DNA from: Theristus sp. LFF4_11
Lineage: Eukaryota > Nematoda > Chromadorea > Monhysterida > Xyalidae
Assembly (NCBI GenBank): GCA_030248135.1
Contig: JASANC010003837.1
Coordinates: forward strand, 95,821 to 159,820
DNA length: 64,000 bases
Direction of reading: 5' to 3'
The notes under the pieces: model-generated
What the model was told of the DNA's origin: nothing
Seen by the model: the letters and a program-made list of their open reading frames with translations, nothing else
The model's database searches: none
In this document: one piece after another, positions 35,453-48,000 of the stretch
Layout: each line of letters starts with the position of its first letter
Position numbering within the stretch: position 1 is the stretch's first letter
Program-made: the position numbers and the translations under genes

Positions 35453-38400
35453 CATGTGGCGCCTGATCACGAATTTGTTCATCCCCTTGGTCGGCGCATG
35501 GAGCACCTGGAGCGACGAGTTCCGGGAGCGTGCCACCGGTATTTTTTACGGAAGTTATCCAGTTGCCAATGTGTATCATAGTCATTAGAATGTCGCAATC
35601 AAAACATACGTAATACTTGCACAAAATCTTCAGCTGCAGAGCACCAGTACAGTAAAAAGCAGGATGACCGTGGCGCGATGGAGTTTGAGCGCAAGATCAC
35701 CAGTCGCCAGTGCTACAGCTGCATGTCACGTGCGTACCTCGTCAACTGGCACAATCTCGTCTACCATTATTATCCGCCAAGGAGTTTCACGGACGCATGC
35801 GAAGCACCAGAAGGCGGCCTATACCCCGGCAATGTTACCACTGAAACTTGCAAGGAAGCCTGTTTGACAGTGACAGAAAGTGTTGCGATGGGAGGTACGT
35901 GCGAAAGATTTGTGCTTTGTGTCACTGTTCACTCGATCCAAAACGCCACACACGTTTGCTTGTCTGTACGGCGTTTCAAATAAACTTTCGCAGAAAAATA
36001 GTATGTCCTCATCTTTAAAAAAATTTCAAATTCACAGACTACAACAGTTATGGTGAGTTTGCATTTGCTGACAGCTGTTTGTTTGCGCACAAAGAGGGCA
36101 CGTAGGGCTCACCAGCACTTTGTGGGGCGATCTGAACCCTGTGAACACATTGAAATGTTGATTTTGTTGTTAACACAAGCACAGACGGTGTAGCACGAAT
36201 TAATGTACATGTGAAACACAAATACAACATCATTTAGCGAACAACTACCGGTATATGTCATAAACTCCTGAGCAAAGAATGAACTTAATCAACTCTCAAG
36301 AAAGGAATTTTTAGAACTACATTGTTAAACCACCGATCTGTCATCACAAATTTTTTATAAACTCGGTAGTTCATGGCATGGCCCTAGAACAGGATAGCAT
36401 GTTTGAGAGTTCATGTATGTTGCATCTACTTTAATTTTGTTCACGTTTTTATCATAAAACTAATACAAGATTTGAAAATTTTTTTTGATAACATGTTGTG
36501 TGTCTGTGTGCAAAGGGATGGATCAAACAATTTTGTTGAGACTTTTTCAATTTTTCAATTGCAGAATTCCAAAATTGACAAAAATAATTTTGCAAAAGTC
36601 ACCATGCAACAAAATAGTTTGTGCTTTTTCGCTCGATGAATTTGTGTGTTTTATAATTTGGGAAGAATGGATGATTATTTCAACAGAAACTTTGAACAAG
36701 TTTGAACGGCCACAGCCGCACCCGCAAAGATACATAATTTTCCCTACCCCATTGGGAGCTGGAGGGGAGCCAACAACAACGGATGTTTCACACTAATGTT
36801 CCCCAGATTATTTAGGGTGCCTTTTTAATTTATTAAAAAGGCTTGGCTTAAACTAGGAGTAGGTTAGGAACAAATAAAAAATAGGCTTGTTTTAGGATTA
36901 GGATTTAATTCGGCTTAGGATTGCATTGCGCATTGATTTCTGAAGAACAAAACGTACACTTTTCGACTGTGTCTGTCCGGCAACCAACTTCGTAATTCAC
37001 GCTCTCAAGCCTCAAAAAAAATATGGGCCAAAGTCAGCTGATTGGTCTATGCCCTGATCTCCTCACGTTCCGCACTTTTTTAGAAGAACGGGTTTTCTTT
37101 TGAAATCAGTACCGAAGATGACAGAAGTTTTAGATAAAGGGAATATGTACGGAATGGCCGAGTAAACATGGCAGCTTTTTTCAGGGTGGAAAAGCGCGCG
37201 AAATTTGAATGAAAGAAGAAAAAAGTTTAGAAACCCAACGGTGTGTCAAATTTGACGTGTTTTTTTAAATCTCATTGATTCTTTGTGCTATTCTGTTCAT
37301 TCTCTCTGCCTGGCACACACGATAGGAAAGTATCTTAAGGCGCGTTTAAGGCGCGTTTAGCAATTAGTTTTTCTTACGTACGCACGGAACGCACGTCGTT
37401 CTAAATGCGGGGCGCAAAACAGTCGTTTCGTTTACGCCACACGACAAAACTGAAAACTGCGCACCGCATTTAGAACGACTGAAGTGTCGTGCATACATAC
37501 GGAAAACTAATTCGCGTGGACAAAAAGTTGTGTGGTATGTCCGAACGTGCGGACGGACAAGCTTGCGTACGGGAATTAGAAAACGTGTAGCATCCGTCAT
37601 ACGACTGTCGTTCTAAATGCCGTGACCAAAAATAGTCCGTTCTGTTGCGGACAAAAATGCAAATGTCTGCCCTAGCAAATTTGAAAACGGGAATTGACAA
37701 ATTTTATTTTTTAGTGGTCATCTCCCTTGCATTCCCTCCCCTTCCCCTACCCTCTTCCCCATTTTGCATTCAGTTTGTCGTCGCATTTTTATCACATGTG
37801 TTCTCAAGAAGCGCATGTAAAAATCTAAATTCTTTCAGTTTTGGTATATACAAACTGAATTTGAACAAATTTTGATTTGGATCTTTCAAAAATGGAAAAT
37901 GCTGACCCAAAATCTCCGCCGACGCCGATCAGTTCGCTCGACGAAGCGCAGGTGACAGAGAAGCTGATCGAAGCTGTTTTGCTTTTTTGGAGCCAGCAGC
38001 CCCCTTCTCCGAAACCAGCAAGCAAGCAAGCAAGCAAACAAGCAAACAAACAAACAAACAAACAAACAAACAAACAAACAAACAAACAAACAAACAAACA
38101 AACGAACAAACAAACAAACAACGAAAAACAACAGTTTCCAGTAGATTTCAGTTTTCTTTCTTTTCAAAACAGGCAAGTAGACCCACCAAATAAAACTGAG
38201 CATTTTTTCCCGTTGCCCCAACATCTAATATACTTTGATTTTCAACTTAAAATTAACAGACACTGGAAAATATGAACTTTTCCGCACATCCGTCGAACGA
38301 CTTTTTGCTGCCAGCAGCAAAAAGTCGTCGGACAGTCGTGCGCAAGAAATTCTAATTCGCGTGCGCATTTGTCTTTTTACGCACGGACAAACAGTCGTTC

Positions 38401-41400
38401 TAAATCCCGTGCGCAAAACAGTCGTGTCGGATACACGTAAGTCACACGCACGAAATTCTAATTCGCGTGGGCACAAGTTTTTTTGCGTGCGCACGGACAA
38501 CGTTCTAAATCATGCGCGCAAAACAGTCGTTACGTGCGAACGACAGTCATGCGTGCGAAATTCTAATTCGCGTAGCCATTTTTTAAGTTCTGTCTCCGTG
38601 CGTACGCACGAAAATCTAATTGCTAAACGCGCCTTTAGCAATTAGTTTTTCTTACGTACGCACGGAACGCACGTCGTTCTAAATGCGGGGCGCAAAACAG
38701 TCGTTTCGTTTACGCCACACGACAAAACTGAAAACTGCGCACCGCATTTAGAACGACTGAAGTGTCGTGCATACATACGGAAAACTAATTCGCGTGGGCA
38801 AAAAGTTGTGTGGTATGTCCGAACGTGCGGACGGACAAGCTTGCGTACGGGAATTAGAAAACGTGTAGCATCCGTCATACGACTGTCGTTCTAAATGCCG
38901 TGACCAAAAATAGTCCGTTCTGTTGCGGACAAAAATGCAAATGTCTGCCCTAGCAAATTTGAAAACGGGAATTGACAAATTTTATTTTTTTAGTGGTCAT
39001 CTCCCTTGCATTCCCTCCCCTTCCCCTACCCTCTTCCCCATTTTGCATTCAGTTTGTCGTCGCATTTTTATCACATGTGTTCTCAAGAAGCGCATGTAAA
39101 AATCTAAATTCTTTCAGTTTTGGTATATACAAACTGAATTTGAACAAATTTTGATTTGGATCTTTCAAAAATGGAAAATGCTGACCCAAAATCTCCGCCG
39201 ACGCCGATCAGTTCGCTCGACGAAGCGCAGGTGACAGAGAAGCTGATCGAAGCTGTTTTGCTTTTTTGGAGCCAGCAGCCAACAAACAAACAAACAAACA
39301 AACAAACAAACAAACAAACAACGAAAAACAACAGTTTCCAGTAGATTTCAGTTTTCTTTCTTTTCAAAACAGGCAAGTAGACCCACCAAATAAAACTGAG
39401 CATTTTTTCCCGTTGCCCCAACATCTAATATACCTTGATTTTCAACTTAAAATTAACAGACACTGGAAAATATTAACTTTTCCGCACATCTGTCGAACGA
39501 CTTTTTGCTGCCAGCAGCAAAAAGTCGTCGGACAGTCGTGCGCAAGAAATTCTAAAGGCGGAAACACCATTTAGTTTTTCGTCCGTACGCACAAACGTCG
39601 TTCTAAATCCCGTACGCAAACTAATCGTGTCCGTAATGCATTAAGATAGCACACACGACACGATTTCTAAATCGCGTGGCCATTTTTTTACGTGTCGTGT
39701 CCGTGCGTACGCACAAAAAACTAATTGCTAAACGCGCCTTAATTCGCGTGCGCATTTGTCTTTTTACGCACGGACAAACAGTCGTTCTAAATCCCGTGCG
39801 CAAAACAGTCGTGTCGGATACACGTAAGTCACACGCACGAAATTCTAATTCGCGTGGGCACAAGTTTTTTTGCGTGCGCACGGACAACGTTCTAAATCAT
39901 GCGCGCAAAACAGTCGTTACGTGCGAACGACAGTCATGCGTGCGAAATTCTAATTCGCGTAGCCATTTTTTAAGTTCTGTCTCCGTGCGTACGCACGAAA
40001 ATCTAATTGCTAAACGCGCCTTTAGCATTCTTGAAAAAGACAACTCCTACCTACCTGTGTGGGGAGCAAAAAAACTTGTTTTTTTTGGGGGGGGGGGGTA
40101 GGACACCCGGTCGCAAAAGCGCCATTCATGGAGCTTGAAGCGCGCTGAAGCGCGCTGACGCGCGTCACTTCGCTACACATTCACGAAGCAAAAAAAACAG
40201 CGCGCTTTAGCGCGCGTCAGCGTGCTTCAGTTTTGGAACCTACGCACATTCATACGCACGTTCATGTTAGCGCGCGTTAGCAACCGCCAACGCGCTTCAG
40301 CGCGCGCGTGCATGAATGGGTCTTAAGTATGGGGGTGCACCGGATGCTAACGGGTTCTAGAAGGTGGCACCCCCATTCCCTACAATTTTCAATGAAAAAC
40401 GCCAGAAGTTGCAAATAAATTGCCAAAAAAGTTGTTTGTAAAACTAAACAACCTTATATTTATCGCATATTATGGACGTGCGAAGCAACAAATCATGATT
40501 TAAAAAAATTATGATTTTTGAACAAAAATCCCCCGTGTCTCACGGGACCCCCCCCACGGAGTGCCACTTCTTGCTCGGGGCGACATCCCCACACCCTCTG
40601 CTTCGGTACTGATTGAAAGCTGTTTTTTAATAGATGTCCATTTGGCGGTGTCTATTGGCTGTTTCAGAAAAAAAGTGAATGTGTGTAAAATTCAACGATT
40701 TCAAACCCTTTTTATGGTGTGCTGCATAACCAACCGTTTACCAATCAAACGAAGCATGAGGAGGACGGTCAGGTGCATTGTTCAAACAGCTGATTGCAAA
40801 TTTTACAGTTTGACTGTATGTATTTTTTGCTGTGCTTCTCTTAGTGGCTGTGCCGGTTTAAAAATGACGCAGGCACCTTGCAGCTTTGGTTAGTTGATTA
40901 TTTGCACGATTTGATTTGGAACTTGGAACCGCATTTCGAAAAGTGTGAAATGCAATGCTGTTCTGCGTTTTGCACCAACAACGCAACCGAGTGGCAATAA
41001 TGTTTAGCAACCTTAAGTGCAGGGTGGTAAAAAAACGTCAATTTTTATAAAACGCTGTGATCTCGCGACTGCATTAATGTTTGAAGCTGAAATTTGCACC
41101 ACTTATAGTTGTTGTTGTTGTTGTTGTTGTTGGTGATTTTAGGCGATGTTTTTAGCTAGGGCTAACCCAGAAAAGCGAACAGAACGCCGTCGAGTAGGGT
41201 GCCAATCGAGTTTTCTCTGTCATTAAGTGTCTATACACCCCTCGGCGGGATCGATCCCCCGAACACACAGACAATAGTCTAACGCGCTACCACCAGGCCA
41301 CGAATGTTTGGTTCCCATTTGTTGTGAAAAATTTCAATTAAAATATTAACTCTGTTAGGCACAACAGTACAAAATTTTACATTTCAGTACTTTTTTTACA

Positions 41401-42554
41401 TTTTCAAGCATTCGAGTAACGCGTCAATATTATCATTCAAATTTTCTTCTGGCGATATCCCATTGTCTTCTGTTTCACTGTCATCTGCTCCAGGATTGTT
41501 TTGTTTTAGTTGCTTAAACTGTTCCATGTATCCACCGATATTTTCAATGACCGTTTGCAAGTGATGCTTGCTGAAGATTTGCAGACCTTTGCGATGCAGC
41601 GGCCGGTCATTGTTGATCTGCTCAACGGTCATAGAACAGTTTAGGCAGTTACCTGATAAAACCAGACAATTATAGAGCAGATGACAGTGACAAAACAGAA
41701 GACGATGTGATATTGCCAGATGAAAATGTGAATAATACCGTAATATTGACGCGTATTCGGATGCTTGGAATTATAAAAAAACTGAAATGTAAAATTTTGG
41801 ACAAAATTACCGTTCTGCCTAACAGAGTTGATATTTTTACACAAAAATGGCAACCAAAGAACTGCAAACTTCAGCTTCAGACATTAATGTAGTCGCGAGA
41901 TCGAAGCGTTTTAAAAATTTACGTTTTTTCATCTTGCTGTGTTTCACAATATTGAACAAACTCCACCAATTTTTGAGTGATGCACTTCATAGTCTGATTC
42001 CGTTGTCCGTGTCCATTGCAGCCCAGAGTTTCGTGTGTTGCACAGTTACTGTTCGTTCGTCACCTTACTCCAGTTTGAGCGATAACCAAGCAATATTACG
42101 TCATCATAAACGTTATGCTTCAGGTGTTCCAATAACGAAGCGTTACATGCGTGGCTGCATGGACCGTCTGTTGTTGTTCAACATGGGCACAGAGTTGCGT
42201 GGCGAGTTGGCTGCCGTTGGTGCTACTCAGTTGTGTCGTGTAATCACGCGGCAAATGATGCATCTACACAGTGCTGACGGCATCGATGAGTATTACCAGA
42301 CTGACGAATACACGGACGAGTCCAAGGACATGATCGAAGTGTGCTCATGCCTGGGCGACCGGTGCAACGCGTCGCCGAGTCGTTATCAGCCGCTGACAGC
42401 GAACCGAGTTGCCTGGTTGCATCTGTTGCATTCGTCCAATCAGACCCATCTGAACATCGTGCTCGCCGTCGCACTGATGCTCCTGCTCAGGGTGCACTCA
42501 TTCACCACGTTGATGTTATTCTGCTGTGTTGCTGTTGTCATTGCTGTTTCGTAA
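35453..42554 (+). CDS. ODR-2/HOT-like Ly6 (three-finger) membrane protein, three exons
   Basis: Exon 1 starts at ATG 35453 (MWRLITNLFIPLVGAWS, a likely signal peptide) and ends about 35545-35565; its donor is uncertain. Exon 2 is 35634-35894 (RQCYSCMSRAYLVNWHNLVY, FTDACEAP, CKEAC). Exon 3 is 42124-42554 (KRYMRGCMDRLLLFN, EVCSCLGDRCN). Exons 2 and 3 join in phase 1 (GGAG|GTACGT ... TTCAG|GTGTTC) to give VAMGGVPITKRYMRGC, the order of landmarks in ODR-2/HOT proteins. The closing C-S-C-x4-C-N is the Ly6 signature. A C-terminal hydrophobic stretch (about the last 40 residues) fits a GPI-anchor signal or a membrane segment. In C. elegans, ODR-2 is a neuronal protein needed for olfaction. The 6,229-bp intron 2 is packed with mobile elements. 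The open frame running into exon 3 from 41847 is intron read-through. Confidence 0.85.
36840..36930 (+). repeat. Degenerate telomere-like repeat
   Basis: Several TTAGGC/TTAGGA-like units (GGCTTGGCTTAAACTAGGAG ... TTTTAGGATTAGG ... CGGCTTAGGATT), same orientation as the large array, inside the long intron of the Ly6 gene. It resembles the degenerate run near 9465-9500. Confidence 0.45.
37143..37348. mobile_element. MITE family M2, copy 3, truncated
   Basis: It starts with TACGGAATGGCCGAGTAAAC and matches the M2 interior (GTGTGTCAAATTTGACG, CTATTCTGTTCATTCT). It is cut off by the adjacent M3 element at about 37349, so the M3 insertion is younger. Confidence 0.7.
37349..38634 (+). mobile_element. 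MITE family M3 with captured coding fragment, copy A
   Basis: Inverted ends AGGCGCGTTTAGCAATTAG / CTAATTGCTAAACGCGCCT flank 1.29 kb. Both arms contain many CGTACGCACG and CGTTCTAAATGC units, so each arm can fold on itself. The centre (about 37730-38300) is unlike the arms: it has a frame from ATG 37892 (MENADPKSPPTPISSLDEAQ, then EKLIEAVLLFW), a (CAAA)n microsatellite, and a hairpin CGACTTTTTGCTGC ... GCAGCAAAAAGTCG. The peptide start is reminiscent of a MADF/Myb-SANT first helix, which I treat as a weak resemblance. Confidence 0.8.
38634..40021 (+). mobile_element. MITE family M3, copy B (tandem with A)
   Basis: Near identical to copy A and directly abutting it: the junction CTAAACGCGCCTTTAGCAATTAG contains A's full right end and a B left end lacking about 6 bp. 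It contains the same ATG frame (39171) but a much shorter CAAA tract, which shifts the downstream frame. The right third carries an extra ~180-bp block (about 39550-39740) of further CGTACGCAC units. Confidence 0.8.
40070..40580. mobile_element. GCGC-rich palindromic element (M4) copy 1 and G/C-run fragment
   Basis: About 40107-40325 is a short element with ends AAAGCGCCATTCATG / CATGAATGGGTCTTA and an interior of GCGCGCTGAAGCGCGCTGAC units; a second copy lies inside the hAT element at 60.9-61.25 kb. Around it lie a G-run (40087-40099) and an arm of the foldback repeat seen at 22.8-23.3 kb (about 40430-40545). Confidence 0.6.
41020..41640 (-). pseudogene. Mariner-type transposase C-terminal remnant
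   Basis: A minus-strand frame at 41632-41396 encodes 78 residues, including LQTVIENIGGYMEQF, matching the end of the transposase scrap at 34.65 kb (VIENQGAHIEQF), followed by an acidic tail. The 3' end of the element, CAGGGTGGTAAAAAAACG, is at about 41020. The rest of the transposase is missing, and a SINE (41108-41302) separates the coding remnant from its terminal repeat. Confidence 0.6.
41108..41302 (-). mobile_element. tRNA-derived SINE with (AAC)n tail, copy 1
   Basis: On the minus strand it starts with a tRNA-like head (GTGGCCTGGTGGTAGCGCGT as A box, GGGATCGATCCC as B box). The body contains TTAGCCCTAGCTAAAAACATC and it ends in an (AAC)n tail, seen on plus as (GTT)n at 41108-41131. Same family as 58166-58358 and the split copy at 49655-50200. 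Confidence 0.8.
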
Positions 42555-42819
42555 TACAATTTGTGTTTGTATTTTTATGAATGTAATCAAATGGACCACA
42601 AAACTGCATGACAAACCATTTAGGGCCTAAACAAAATCAAGACACAATGTAGCCAGCCGCTCAGTTTTTTAATCGTGTGGTGAGCGGGTGAGTGAGTATT
42701 GGCCGACAAAGGGACAATTCCTTGTCCTCAAAATCTAGCAAAATTGTCGTGAGTAAAGTATCCGTTTTAGCTTTTACGAAATGTGGTAATTGTTGTAATG
42801 CGCTACACCTCACAACTTT
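42555..42819. other. 3' flank of the Ly6 gene
   Basis: Likely contains the 3' UTR. No canonical AATAAA is close to the stop codon and no other feature is recognised. Confidence 0.3.
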
Positions 42820-44075
42820 AGGCGCGTTTAGCAATTAGATTTTCGTGCGTACGCACGGAGACAGAACTTAAAAAATGGCTACGCGAATTAGAATTTCGCA
42901 CGCATGACTGTCGTTCGCACGTAACGACTGTTTTGCGCGCATGATTTAGAACGTTGTCCGTGCGCACGCAAAAAAACTTGTGCCCACGCGAATTAGAATT
43001 TCGTGCGTGTGACTTACGTGTATCCGACACGACTGTTTTGCGCACGGGATTTAGAACGACTGTTTGTCCGTGCGTAAAAAGACAAATGCGCACGCGAATT
43101 AGAATTTCTTGCGCACGACTGTCCGACGACTTTTTGCTGCTGGCAGCAAAAAGTCGTTCGACGGATGTGCGGAAAAGTTCATATTTTCCAGTGTCTGTTA
43201 ATTTTAAGTTGAAAATCAAGGTATATTAGATGTTGGGGCAACGGGAAAAAATGCTCAGTTTTATTTGGTGGGTCTACTTGCCTGTTTTGAAAAGAAAGAA
43301 AACTGAAATCTACTGGAAACTGTTGTTTTTCGTTGTTTATTTGTTTGTTCGTTTGTTTGTTTGTTTGTTTGTTTGTTTGTTTGCTTGTTTGCTTGCTTGC
43401 TTGCTTGCTGGTTTCGGAGAAGGGGGCTGCTGGCTCCAAAAAAGCAAAACAGCTTCGATCAGCTTCTCTGTCACCTGCGCTTCGTCGAGCGAACTGATCG
43501 GCGTCGGCGGAGATTTTGGGTCAGCATTTTCCATTTTTGAAAGATCCAAATCAAAATTTGTTCAAATTCAGTTTGTATATACCAAAACTGAAAGAATTTA
43601 GATTTTTACATGCGCTTCTTGAGAACACATGTGATAAAAATGCGACGACAAACTGAATGCAAAATGGGGAAGAGGGTAGGGAAGGGGAGGGAATGCAAGG
43701 GAGATGACCACTAAAAAATAAAATTTGTCAATTCCCGTTTTCAAATTTGCTAGGGCAGACATTTGCATTTTTGTCCGCAACAGAACGGACTATTTTTGGT
43801 CACGGCATTTAGAACGACAGTCGTATGACGGATGCTACACGTTTTCTAATTCCCGTACGCAAGCTTGTCCGTCCGCACGTTCGGACATACCACACAACTT
43901 TTTGCCCACGCGAATTAGTTTTCCGTATGTATGCACGACACTTCAGTCGTTCTAAATGCGGTGCGCAGTTTTCAGTTTTGTCGTGTGGCGTAAACGAAAC
44001 GACTGTTTTGCGCCCCGCATTTAGAACGACGTGCGTTCCGTGCGTACGTAAGAAAAACTAATTGCTAAACGCGCC
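42820..44075 (-). mobile_element. MITE family M3, copy C (inverted)
   Basis: A full-length copy in the opposite orientation to A and B, with both ends (GGCGCGTTTAGCAATTAG ... CTAATTGCTAAACGCGCC). The ATG of the captured frame is at 43534 on the minus strand and reads the same first 36 residues. The CAAA tract is of intermediate length. It lies between the Ly6 and Pez-like genes. Confidence 0.8.
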
Positions 44076-44805
44076 TTTTGGGTGTTCGTTTCGTGTGCAC
44101 AGAACCAAGTTTGTGGCTTATACTATGCTCGCTGCAGGGCAGCGAGAAAGTTTGAAAAACGCGCGCGAGGGGAAAACGGCTCATATAATGCGTGATGCGC
44201 TGTCCGCTCGCTGACGCTCGCTCGCGCATCCGCATGATATTGTTCGGAAAACATAATTCACAATCAAAAAAATGTCATCACAACACAGTTACCGCATTTT
44301 ATGGACAACAACGCACAAAAACACAAACGAAAACACTGCAGGAGGACACGAAATGTAGGCTGGCGCACAATGAAACAAGGTGAAGTGTGACGCGCGCGCA
44401 ACAAATGTGCGTGTGTGCACGCGTCATTTCGCGCTTTTACGTGCGTCCACAACAAACAAAATCCTCGGCACCGCTCAGCATCTGATCGAAACATCAGTAA
44501 ACAGATATTCGAAAAAAATGCGCAAAAAACTTCATTTTGGTTGATAATTTTGGCAAAAATATTAAATAATCCAGCCATACGATCATTCGAGTGGAGTCTC
44601 AATTTCGTCTGGTGACCGAACGAACATTGCAAAAAAACGAAACCAGGGCATGTCTCATGACAGGTCGAACGCTCATCGCTGGTATTTCAGGGCACTAGTA
44701 AGACAGGACGAAACATAAAACTGTAGCGCAAATTATAAACAGAAAGACACAGAAGAAGCCGATTAAATCGAAACACAAAAGACAAACAACATACGACAAA
44801 ATGTA
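44076..44805. other. Intergenic, nothing recognised
   Basis: A non-coding stretch. It was checked in particular for protein tyrosine phosphatase motifs on the minus strand (downstream of the Pez-like gene); none is present. Confidence 0.4.
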
Positions 44806-44999
44806 TTGGTCTAAACTAAAGACAGTTGACTCTAACACAGTAATGTTGCACATTCACAAAACACACGCACACACGATACGATACGATATGCTCACAGTAG
44901 CCTGGTGCACGTCATCGTATGTTTGCATGCGTGTTTGTGTTGAACAGTGGCAGCAACAGTTTTATTGTTATAACCGAGTGCACTGTCTTCAGACCAGAA
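44806..44999. mobile_element. MITE family M5 (AAGACAGTGCACT ends), copy 1
   Basis: The degenerate left end TCTAAACTAAAGACAGTTGAC and right end GTGCACTGTCTTCAGACCAG enclose ACACACGCACACAC-type sequence. Further copies: 45730-45917, an interrupted one starting at 50562, and 53960-54140. The right end lies only about 20 bp from the stop codon of the Pez-like gene. Confidence 0.65.
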
Positions 45000-45018
45000 C
45001 ATTAAAAAAACACACGAT

Positions 45019-48000
45019 TCACGGGAAGCGGACATTAAGCCGAACCGGACAAACCCGTTCATCGTTCGTGTCTGCTGTCGGCGACTGCGCTGCGCCAGCG
45101 GCTGTCGTCGTCGTTTGCGTCTGAATCACGTCCGGTGGCCGCGCGTTCAACGTCGCATTCGGCCGAGCGCCCACCGGACCGGACGGATGCAGCAGTAGCG
45201 TCGTCGTCAGAAACGGTCGCTCGTCGGTGGTCGGCGAGCCTTCGAGCGAGGACGACTGCTTTGCAAGCACGCACGCCGCTGCGGTCGGCGGCATCGAGAC
45301 GCTGCGCTCGCGACGCTCCTAGAGAACAAAACATGGTTGAAGCAAACTGAGAGACAACTTTGTTAAAAAGGTGTTTGGAATGACGACCATTGGTTAGAAC
45401 ACAGTGACGATGCACGCATTCACATACGATCGTGGATTCTATTCTTGATTCGTGAAGCTGCATGCATGTGCGTCAATTTGAAAACATTTGACGAACGGAC
45501 AAGTTTTAGTCAAGCGGTATAATTTGTAAAACCCATCGCTTCCCAGCGTTGATTTGTCCACGCTTTGGTGTGCTGTTAGTGTTAACAGTGACTGGCTAAA
45601 ACACCGAACAACATAAAAACAACCACTATTGATCTAAAGTTCTAAAGAAAGCAATTTTAAAATTATAAAATACAATTTTTTCAGAACGTTGAAAGTTCAG
45701 AACAGTACCTTTTCAAAAACGTAAAGTGCTAGTCTGGAAACCGGGCACTCTCGTAATGATGCACGATCACAAACCAACGCAGAGGCACACACACACACAC
45801 ACTGTGGGTGACCCACATAGGGCATCAGGTGCACCATAATTTGTGCGCCTGTGCGTTTGTTTGCGCGTGCGACAATACTGTGTTATGATGCCGAGTGCAA
45901 TGTCTTCAGACTAGTAGCTGTTGTAACAAAAAACAACATTTTCATAACACCGTTTACAGCAAACGAACATTATATGCGAGAGTGCCAGTGCGTTTGCCAG
46001 GGTTACGCAGCAGCATACTATCGACCACTCGATTCACTTGACACACGAAGCACGTCTGATCGATGACGCTCGGCATTATACCCTTTTTTGCGCAACGTTA
46101 TGTGCAATGTTCTCCGTTTCAATATCACTGCACTCAATTCGTGAATCAGACAATGAATGAAGTGTGATTGTTGGCTGTTGAGAGCTCAAGACCATTCAAG
46201 GTTCTCGAATATGCTGCTGAAAATGTGCATGAAATAAATCGAAAGAAACCAGCAAATTTCAAAACCAGCGAAAACTTGCAGAGCTATAAAACAAAGTCAG
46301 CTATGAAACTGAAAGCGTCGGTAAGAAGACAGAGCGAAGTTTCGGAATAACAATAATTGCAAATTTGTTCTCCAGTCTCACATCAAGACAAACGACACCA
46401 AATAATCTCGAATTCATCGGAATAAAAGAAAAAATGAGTTTTTCTCACAGAGTAAATAAACTTGACTTGCTATTGAATACTGAAAGAGTGTAATTGCAGT
46501 TGGGGAACACCGGAACGTGCCTGGTACCATGTTTCCTTTCGTTTCATCCATATTTGAAAAAAATGCGAGAAAAACTATTTGTTTTGGTGACACAAGATGA
46601 GGAATACGCAAACAAGGAAAACAATTTTCCAACATCAAAACTTACATAAAAAAAATAACAAGCTTTCATCATGTCGGTTACGACAATGTTTGTTTGGCGA
46701 AATGGGTGATATTTCGATTGTTGCTGCATTCTCAAAAAAGTCAGTCAGAGAGAAAATGAAATTATAAGCGCTTGAAATTATTCACAATTACAAGTAACGT
46801 ATAACCAACGTGTCCAAAAACAAAAACCATTTGACGTGAATTACTCATCGCAGAACGTAATGAGTAACGTAAACGTAGTAAAAAATGCCTAAACTGCTTT
46901 TCTGGTAGGTATTATCGATTTGAAAGTATTCTCATACGTATGCGGGTTTAAGCGGCAACATATGTGAGTCATGAGTAGTTTTATAAACCAAACAATAACT
47001 GAATCAGTCTATAACGTGGGCTTTTTTACACGCGAAACTGCTGTTATCTGTGTGTCACACAAAGCAGGGCCCGTCACAAACAGACACACAATCAGTTGGC
47101 GCTAGGCTGATTGCTGGAACAAGCGCGAGTTTCACAATAACAAACGTCAGCTATGCAACGGAAGTCAGATCAACTGACCACATGTCCACACTGAAAACGC
47201 AAGTTTCTACTGGAGGATCATGGAAAAGTTTCATTCATCGAACTTTCCCAGCGGCCAATCACAAACTGCTGAAAGCGGGCCACTGAGCAGACGGGAAACG
47301 AATGAAACACATTTTTAGAAAAAAAATTACTCAGCACTTTGTTGAATTGTGCTGCAACGCAACTCGCTGATAATAAAGTTCACAAGTTCACTGTGGCGAC
47401 ATAAAACGGCTGTATGCAATAAAAGATTTTCATTTGAAAAGTAACGCGAAATCGAAAAGCTGTGAGGCGCGACAACAAGTGTTCGGCTAAAATTGCTTTG
47501 TCAACAACAAGAGGATAACAAACAAACTAAAAATGTGAATGCAAAGCGCATTTTTGTCGGCAACGTCAGTGCATGCAAAGCGCGCTCTTATTTCATTCAC
47601 TCATTCGTTGCACCAACCAATAACCGATGTTATCATCATCATCATCACTACATGCCGTGAACAATGTTATATTCAAAACCTGAAATCCTATTTCAATCCT
47701 TTCTGCAAATATTGAAATGCTAAATCGAATTGAATAATTTTGTGGCGAGTGTGGTCGTGGTGTCACAAAAAAAACAGAAAATAAAAATATTGGTTTTGAC
47801 CTCGACTGTGTTACGTTACACTGATCGGAAAACTGCTTTCAGTGAAGTTTCACGGCCAAAAAAGCACGCAAAACACAGCATCAAAAATGACGGTTATGAC
47901 GCTTTCTCTTCTCTTCTGTCAATTGACCGTAAATAATAAGAGTTCCAAACACGAAAATTCAACCACAGTTGCAGATTATGTCACGGCAATCATATAAATC

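Noticed and set aside
38030..38140. KQTNKQTNK repeat peptide
   Set aside because: Encoded by a CAAA microsatellite inside the M3 element; its length and frame differ among the three copies.
41847..42123. N-terminal extension of the Ly6 exon (MATKELQTSASD frame)
   Set aside because: The phase-1 acceptor at 42121-42123 joins perfectly to exon 2, and the upstream peptide does not resemble ODR-2-type proteins.
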